DNA of 21,975 nucleotides, from the NCBI GenBank assembly GCA_001275005.1, contig JWZX01001268.1:1-21975 (forward strand), read 5' to 3'. This document shows positions 16,790-21,975 of the stretch, one piece after another. The notes under the pieces are model-generated. The model was given only the letters and a program-made list of their open reading frames with translations, did no database searches and was not told the DNA's origin. The position numbers and the translations under genes are program-made. Position 1 is the first letter of the stretch, and the number at the start of each line of letters is the position of its first letter. The DNA comes from Chrysochromulina tobinii. Lineage: Eukaryota > Haptophyta > Prymnesiales > Chrysochromulinaceae.

Positions 16790-19498
16790 ATGGCGCCGGC
16801 TGCGTCGAGCCTCTTGGCCACCATCCTTCGCGACGTGGACGCGAACCCGGCCAACGTGCAGGGCGCGCTGGCTGTGCTGCGCGGGCGCACGCTAATCGCC
16901 GTGGTTGATACGCAAACGCTCGACGCGTGGAGCTCTCGCTTGCAGGCATTGCTTCGAGGCCCGGTGCCCGAGGCTCGGGTCGCGGCGGCGGCGCTGCTCA
17001 GCGAGACGGTGCAGCAGTGCACGCAGTTCGAATTTGCACGGCACCGCGAGCAGTGGGCGGCAGCTCTGCTCCACTTGCTCCAGCCCATCAGCGAGGCCAC
17101 GTCCGAGGCGGCCATCGCTGCGGCCACCTCCGTGCGGCTCGCTGCCGCTGAGGCGCTCGCGCACATGGTGACAGTGTCGGCAGGCTGGCCGGGCGAGCGG
17201 CGTGAGCTCTCGGGCGCGGTATCACGCCTTGCGACCGCGCTGGTCTCGATGCTTGGCGAGGCAACCACGCAGCACGGTGCGCTGCTCGTGCTCAGCCGGC
17301 TGTGCGCCGCTGTGCCTCACAGCCTTCGGGCCCATCGCGACAAACTGGGCGCGGCTCTGCCGTCAATTGCGCTCGAGGCGGGCGCCCCGGCCGCACGCGC
17401 CGCCGCGGCGCTCATGGGCGTACTGCCCAGCTGCCTGCCGGTCGCCGCGGTCGAGGAGGCATGGCTGTTGCACGTGCAGCGGCTGGTCGGGACGATGCAC
17501 CGGGCACTCGCTCTGCTGCTAGGCGCCGTCGTGAGCGCGCCACCGGTACGGTACGAGCTGCCTGCTTACGCGCTGCCCGCCGAGGCGCAGGCGAGCGCCG
17601 TCGTGGCGCCGTCCTTCGGAGTGCCCACGACGGCGCCGTCGGTGGCCGCTCAACACAGCGCTCGCACGAGCGCAGCGGCGCAGCGGCGGCGCTCGGCTTT
17701 AGTTCGGTGCGTCTCTCGTTGTGCTCTTGCGTTGCATTGTGGCTTGTGCCCGCCCTCGACGCCGGCGGACGCCCTGCCGATGCCCGTGCCGCTCGAGCTG
17801 CTGGTCAGCACCGCCGCCTACATCCTCGACGCTGACGGCTTGGTCCCGGTTCGCGTACCGGTCACCGAGGCGGCCCTGCCGCTCGCGGAGGCGCTGCTCG
17901 TCCTGCCCGAGGTGCACCTTGCAGCGCTCCAGCTGCTGCACTCGACGGTGGCGTGTGCGCAGCGTCACGCCCTCGGCCACGTGTCGACCATCGCTCCGGT
18001 GAGTGCCGTTAATTGCTCTGATTGCCTCTGATTGCCTCTGATTGCCTCTGATTGCCTCTGATTGCCTCTGATTGCCACTCATTACGGCCACGTATCGACC
18101 ATCGCGCAGCTCCTTCGGCGTTCGTGGCAGCGCACCTCGCCCTCCGGCCCGCCCCAGCTGCGCTGCGCCGAGCTACGCGCGGCCACATACGCTCTGTCGG
18201 CGGTGCTCTTGAAAGCCTTTGGGCCATGTGTGGTGGGCGCCATGGGGGAAGCGCTCGTGAGCCACGCTCTCCTCGACTTGACTGGTCAGCTGCCTTCCCG
18301 AGCCAGCGCTGCCGCTGCACACGACGGCGGCGCTGGAGCGCGCAAGCGACAGCGTCAGAATGAGGACGGCAGCGTCGGCGGCAGCGTCGGCGGCAGCGTC
18401 GGCGGCAGCGGCGTTGCCGCCAGTGGCGCTGCCGCCACCGGCGGCGGGCGGCCGGCTCCGGTGGGCGTGCAGTGTGCGGCCCTGAGCGCCGTGCACGCCC
18501 TCCTGCTAGTGGGCTCCGAGCTGCTCAACCTCGCTCTCCTCGGCCGGCTACAGCGGGCTCTCCTCTCGGCGTGCGTCGACGCGGCGCAGTGCGCGCCCGG
18601 GACGGCGCTGCACGCGCTGCTGCTCTCGGCGCTGGGCGCTGCGGTGGGCACCGGGCGCGCCGTGCATGGCGACGTACTGCCGCGCGCCATTGCGGTGCTG
18701 CAGGGCGCGGGCGTGCGCGCGCCCGTCGGCGTGGCGCGGGCAGCTGCGTTCAGCGCATTGCATGCATCGGATCCCCTGCTGCATCCGGGCGGGGTTGCAT
18801 GCTGGAGCCTACCGGCAGAGGAAGAACGTGCCGCCGACGCCGCGGCTCGGCCGGCGGTTACGGCGGTTACTGGCGCCCACCACGACGCCGCGGCTCGGCC
18901 CGGAGCCACCACGGCGCCTGCCTCCACGCTGGCCGGTGCCCCTGCCTCCACGCTGGCTGGGGCCCCTGCCTCCACGCTGGCTGGGGCCCCTGCCTCCACG
19001 CTGGCTGGGGCCCCTGCCTCCACGCTGGATCTCTCCTCCATTGCCCCTGCCTCCATTGCCGTTGGAGCTCGCCCCACCCTCCTGCCTGTGGGATCGGGCG
19101 CCGTCGTGGGCGCGACGGTCGAGGCGTCGAGATGGGCGCCCGCGACGACGCAGGGGCCGCCATCCGCGATGCCGTCCGCGCCGCCGCCGCCCGCACCGCC
19201 GCCCGCACGGGCTTCTGAGGCGCCAGCTCCACCCGCTCCACCCGCTCCACCCGCTCGGGCCGTCGCAATCTCGATGGCAATCTCGAAGGCCGCGCCGCCG
19301 GCCGCCCTTTCGCCGGGCTTGCGGACTGGAGCTCACGACGGCGCTCCGCTGCTGCACCTTCCAGGCGCAGCGTACGCTCACGACGGCGCGCCGATGGATG
19401 ACGACGACGACTCCGAGGTCGAGCTTGTCATGGCTCCTCCCGACGAGGCCGATCGGAGCGCCGTCGTGAGCGCCGGGCAGATCGGAGCGCCGTCGTGA
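16790..19498 (+). CDS. PELP1/Rix1-like ribosome-biogenesis scaffold protein
   Basis: Exons 16790-17998 and 18110-19498 join in phase 0 to give 865 residues. ATG 16790 has G at +4. Residues 1-340 are an alpha-helical HEAT/ARM-type array beginning LLATILRDVDANPANVQGAL, matching the Rix1 N-terminal layout (dispersed L/A helices, no catalytic motif). After the intron, LRAATYALSAVLLKAFGP, a nuclear-type basic cluster (ARKRQRQ, about 480-486) and a second helical block (VQCAALSAVHALLLVGSELL) follow the order seen in PELP1. The C-terminal third is Ala/Pro-rich with an 8-residue repeat (ASTLAGAP) and ends with an acidic patch MDDDDDSEVELVM, a possible SUMO-interaction motif. In the known family the protein acts with Las1/WDR18/TEX10-type partners in pre-60S maturation in the nucleolus. 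Identification is by pattern, not search. Only 67 bp separate it from the gene upstream. Confidence 0.65.
17999..18109 (+). other. Repeat-core intron of the PELP1-like gene (111 bp)
   Basis: The donor is GCTCCG|GTGAGTGCC and the acceptor CATCGCGCAG|CTCC; phase 0. Six perfect copies of TCTGATTGCC fill 18017-18076. The 21 bp at 17974-17994 (exon) are duplicated at 18085-18105 (intron) with one mismatch. This is the same core and sense orientation as in the minus-strand kinase gene. Confidence 0.85.
18920..19029 (+). repeat. 24-bp in-frame repeat in the PELP1-like gene
   Basis: Four full copies and one partial copy encode ASTLAGAP octads in the Ala/Pro-rich tail. The 24-bp period keeps frame. 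Confidence 0.88.
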
Positions 19499-19635
19499 GC
19501 GTCGGGCAGATCGGAGCGCCGTCGTGAGCGCCGGGTAGATCGGAGCGCCGTCGTGAGCGCTGGGCAGAACTGAGCGCCGTCGTGAGCACCGGGCAGATCT
19601 GAGCGCCGTCGTGAGCGCCGTGGCAGATCGGAGCG
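19451..19635 (+). repeat. 29-bp tandem repeat across the PELP1-like stop codon
   Basis: Copies begin at 19451, 19480, 19509, 19538, 19567 and 19596, with a partial one near 19626. Each contains GAGCGCCGTCGTGAGCGCC or a close variant. The period is not a multiple of three, so the coding frame meets a TGA in the second unit (19496-19498). The rest lies in the 3' untranslated region. Confidence 0.88.
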
Positions 19636-19992
19636 GAAGAGTGCACTCACAGTGAACGGAGAGTGCTCCTCACACCTCCTCTGGACGAGCGGAACGCTCT
19701 GGGAACGCCTTGGGAGTTCAGTACTCCTGGGAACGCCCGCACACAGCAGGAACAGAAGAGCTGGGAACAGAACAGAAGGCCCGCAGCCGCCCAGGCATGG
19801 CTGGTGCTGCTGCGGCGCCTCAGCGGTTCCCTTGGTGCCGAGCTTCCGGCGATGCCGAGGGGCCGTTTCAGTTACAGCACAAGTTTTCCATTTTTGAAAG
19901 TGAAAAAGAATCAGTGAAGGAATCTCAATGGGATCGCGTCGGTGGGGGGATACTGCCGAAGCCGCCCTTGTGCGAAGTGACCAGCGCCACAG
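19636..19992. other. Intergenic region upstream of the carrier gene
   Basis: The 357 bp carry a direct repeat CTGGGAACGCC (near 19698 and 19728), related CTGGGAACAG copies, and an AT-rich patch at 19865-19925 that may be promoter or leader. Small open frames here do not resemble any protein. Confidence 0.45.
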
Positions 19993-20889
19993 ATGACGAG
20001 CCCCGCCGCCGCCTCGATTGGATTAGCGGAGCGCGCAGCCCTTGGTGCAGCAGGGGGTATTGGCGCCTCGTTCTTTTGCCACCCCCTCGACGTCATACGC
20101 GTTCAGATGCAAGTGGCGCAGTACAGTGGAACGGTGGACGCCGCGGTCTCAATCTTCAAAAAAGGCGGTATCGGCGGCATCTACGCGGGCCTCTCTGCTG
20201 CGTGGCTGCGCCAGGTCACATACGGCAGCGGTCGCCTGGGCATCTACAGCTACCTTCTCGACCGTGACAAGCGTAGCCGCCAAGCGAACGAGCAGCCCAG
20301 CTTTTTGGTCAAGCTCTCGTATGGGACCGTCGCGGGCTGCTTGGGCGCCGCCGTCGGATCCCCTGCCGAGCTTGCGCTCGTGCGGATGGGAGCGGACAGC
20401 TCCATCGCCGACCCAGCGAAGCGGCGCGGCTACGCCAACTCCATCGACTGCGTGATCCGCGTCGCCCGCGAGGAAGGGCTTGGGGCGCTGTACACGGGTG
20501 CGACGCCGACCGTGCTGCGAGCTGGGATGCTCAACTCGACGCTGCTCGCGATCACCTCGCAGCTCAAGCCACTCATCGCCGAAAAGACGGGCTGGGGCGA
20601 GACGGACGTCAAGAACATGTTCGTCGCGACGACGGTCGCTTCGTTGTTCTCGACGCTGAGCTCGCAGCCGTTTGATGTGGTCAAGTCTCGGGTGCAGCAG
20701 GCCTCGAAGGGCGAGTACGCGGGCATGCTCGACTGCGCTCGCAGGTCCTTCGCCAAGGAGGGCGTCACCGTCTTTTGGAAAGGCTTCACTCCGGCCTTCG
20801 TCAAGCTCGCACCCTTCTCGATCATCAGCTTGACGTTGCTTGAAAAGTTGACGGCGCTCTACACGGGTGGCAAGTCGGGAGCACTTTGA
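19993..20889 (+). CDS. Mitochondrial carrier, 2-oxoglutarate/malate (SLC25A11/DTC) type
   Basis: The product has 298 residues, the usual length for SLC25 carriers, with three homologous repeats each holding two membrane helices. Signature motifs are HPLDVIRVQM (Pro31), SPAELALVRM (Pro124) and QPFDVVKSRVQ (Pro226). The second motif, PAELALVRM, followed by DPAKRRGYAN, is characteristic of the oxoglutarate and dicarboxylate/tricarboxylate carrier branch rather than ADP/ATP or phosphate carriers. It is expected in the inner mitochondrial membrane, exchanging 2-oxoglutarate for malate or related acids. The single exon starts at ATG 19993. No presequence is needed in this family. The 3' end is duplicated immediately downstream. 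Confidence 0.92.
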   Translation: MTSPAAASIGLAERAALGAAGGIGASFFCHPLDVIRVQMQVAQYSGTVDAAVSIFKKGGIGGIYAGLSAAWLRQVTYGSGRLGIYSYLLDRDKRSRQANEQPSFLVKLSYGTVAGCLGAAVGSPAELALVRMGADSSIADPAKRRGYANSIDCVIRVAREEGLGALYTGATPTVLRAGMLNSTLLAITSQLKPLIAEKTGWGETDVKNMFVATTVASLFSTLSSQPFDVVKSRVQQASKGEYAGMLDCARRSFAKEGVTVFWKGFTPAFVKLAPFSIISLTLLEKLTALYTGGKSGAL

Positions 20890-20940
20890 GCCGGTTGGCG
20901 ACGCTCTACACGGGTGGCAAGTCGGGAGCACTTTGAGCCG
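20847..20940 (+). repeat. 47-bp tandem duplication of the carrier gene 3' end
   Basis: The segment 20847-20893 (LTALYTGGKSGAL, stop and four further bases) is repeated at 20894-20940 with a few substitutions. Shorter degenerate fragments (GAGCACTTTGAGCCGTG, GAGCGCCGTGTAGAGC) continue to about 21040. Confidence 0.9.
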
Positions 20941-21509
20941 TGTAGAGCGCCGTGTAGAGCACTTTGAGCCGTGGAGCGCCGTGTAGAGCGCTATGGAGCG
21001 CCGTGTAGAGCACTTTGAGCCGTGGAACCCTATGGAGCCCGAGGTGGCCGCACCCTGGCTGTGGAGCAGAGAGAGAGAGAGAGAGGGAGGGTTGAGCAGA
21101 AGTGATTCGGAACGATCTGCGCACAAGAATCGTGGCGCCATTCCCGCCAAAGGGGCTTGCAAAGGGGGGGCGGCTCCCTCCGCGCCGTGGCCGCGGAGAC
21201 GCCGACAGGCGCGCTTGCTGATTAGAGCGTGCAACTTACCTTTCACGGTCCAGATGGGTTTGGGACATAAGTTCTCAAGAGTCAACTGTGTATACGATCT
21301 GCATCCTCGACACCCAACACGCCGACCCTCCCCTTCAAATTCCCCACCGCAATTCAGTGGGTCCCTCTTGGTAGGGTGCTTGTTCAGTTAACAAATCTCT
21401 TTATTCAACTGCGGAATGCGCGTCCGTCCAAAAATGCGCTGTGATGTGAATAGTCCGCAGATTATAAATAAAATCATAGAGGCCGTCCGGTAAGGCCGAC
21501 CAGGTAACC
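20941..21509. other. Intergenic region with degenerate repeats and a GA microsatellite
   Basis: Fragments derived from the carrier 3' repeat extend to about 21040, followed by a (GA)n tract near 21066-21086. The remainder up to the promoter of the next gene has no recognisable gene on either strand. Confidence 0.5.
21463..21470 (+). promoter_or_regulatory. TATA box upstream of the Pro-rich protein gene
   Basis: TATAAATA lies 39 bp before the ATG at 21510, within a short AT-rich segment. It is the best TATA match found upstream of any start codon here. Confidence 0.5.
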
Positions 21510-21975
21510 ATGTCACGTCTATTCCAGGTGCTGGCTGCAGCTTGCCACATAGCAACAGCATCGGCTGCAGCCTATCCGCCGTCGTTTGAATCGCCGGAAC
21601 CTTCGCCTCCACCACCACCCAGTCCGCTACCGCCTCCGCCAAATCCACCTGAGTCGCCTCCGCCACCCTTGCCACCACCTTGCTCGCCTCCACCACCTTT
21701 GCCACCACGCGCGCCGCCCTCGCCGCCGGCGCCGCCTGCCTCGCCGCCCTTGCCAAGCGCACCACAACCACCATCGCCTCCTCCACCTCCGTCGCCCCGT
21801 CCTCCGGAGCCCTCGCCGCCGCCCTCACCGCCGCCCTCGACACCGCCTCCGTCACCGCCTCCCTCACCGCCCTCGCCGCCACCGTCGCCGCCACCGCCAT
21901 CTCCTCCACCTTCACCTCCTCCACCTTTGCTGCCACCCTCGCCACCCCCACCATCCCCGCCGCCACCGTCGCCAC
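21510..21975 (+). CDS. Secreted Ser-Pro-Pro-rich protein (pherophorin/extensin-like), partial
   Basis: ATG 21510 has A at -3 and opens a frame that reaches the right edge without a stop (155 codons). The first 20 or so residues (MSRLFQVLAAACHIATASA) look like a signal peptide with cleavage near ASA-AAY. The rest is almost entirely Pro/Ser in SPPPP, PPSPPP and LPPP runs, like the polyproline stalks of algal extracellular-matrix and wall glycoproteins, which are often hydroxylated and arabinosylated. Any globular domain lies beyond the window. The antisense open frame across the same bases is Val/Ala/Glu-rich and a by-product. Confidence 0.75.
   Translation, partial: MSRLFQVLAAACHIATASAAAYPPSFESPEPSPPPPPSPLPPPPNPPESPPPPLPPPCSPPPPLPPRAPPSPPAPPASPPLPSAPQPPSPPPPPSPRPPEPSPPPSPPPSTPPPSPPPSPPSPPPSPPPPSPPPSPPPPLLPPSPPPPSPPPPSP

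Noticed and set aside
17700-17760. Possible intron in the PELP1-like gene at GGTGCGTCTC
   Set aside because: The frame is open throughout, no good acceptor follows in phase, and there is neither repeat core nor duplication.
21388-21975. Minus-strand open frame rich in Val, Ala and Glu
   Set aside because: It is the reverse complement of the Pro/Ser-rich codons. The plus strand has a TATA box, a good start context and a signal peptide.

Overview
The window is nuclear DNA from a GC-rich, gene-dense unicellular eukaryote. The evidence is GT-AG introns, a mitochondrial carrier, EF-hand, PARP, AGC- and TKL-type kinase genes, a PELP1/Rix1-like ribosome-biogenesis gene, and a secreted Ser-Pro-Pro-rich wall-type protein. 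The Pro-rich secreted protein and heavy in-frame tandem repetition suggest an alga, most likely a haptophyte or a pelagophyte-like stramenopile. The species cannot be fixed from this sequence alone, and nothing looks prokaryotic or viral.

Layout, left to right: a very long minus-strand gene (1-5191, running off the left edge) encoding an AGC kinase, a NIT-like sensor region and a TKL-like kinase in one polypeptide; a six-EF-hand protein (5425-7068, +); a Ser/Pro-rich coiled-coil protein (7481-8821, +); a coiled-coil/PARP protein (9421-12351, -); a secretory-pathway seven-repeat propeller protein with one membrane span (12796-14953, +); an FkbM-type methyltransferase (15342-16722, +); a PELP1/Rix1-like protein (16790-19498, +); a 2-oxoglutarate/malate-type mitochondrial carrier (19993-20889, +); and the start of a signal-peptide plus Pro-rich protein (21510 to the right edge, +). 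No operon logic applies. The kinase/EF-hand and PARP/propeller pairs are divergent and may share promoters. The coiled-coil and PARP genes converge.

The most unusual feature is a family of short introns (69-144 bp). Six lie in the kinase gene (-) and one in the PELP1-like gene (+). Their bodies are built from a 10-bp repeat, sense-strand TCTGATTGCC or TCTGATGACC. In six of the seven the intron is flanked by an exact or near-exact duplication of 19-51 bp of exon sequence. One copy stays in the exon and the other lies inside the intron, so splicing restores the uninterrupted protein. They look like recently gained, introner-like introns. Each repeat unit carries CTGAT, which fits the CURAY branch-point consensus, so the element may bring ready-made splicing signals. 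The same tendency to local duplication is seen at the 3' ends of two genes (44-bp and 47-bp tandem copies spanning the stop codon), at the PELP1 stop (29-bp repeats), and as in-frame 12-66-bp repeats inside coding sequences.
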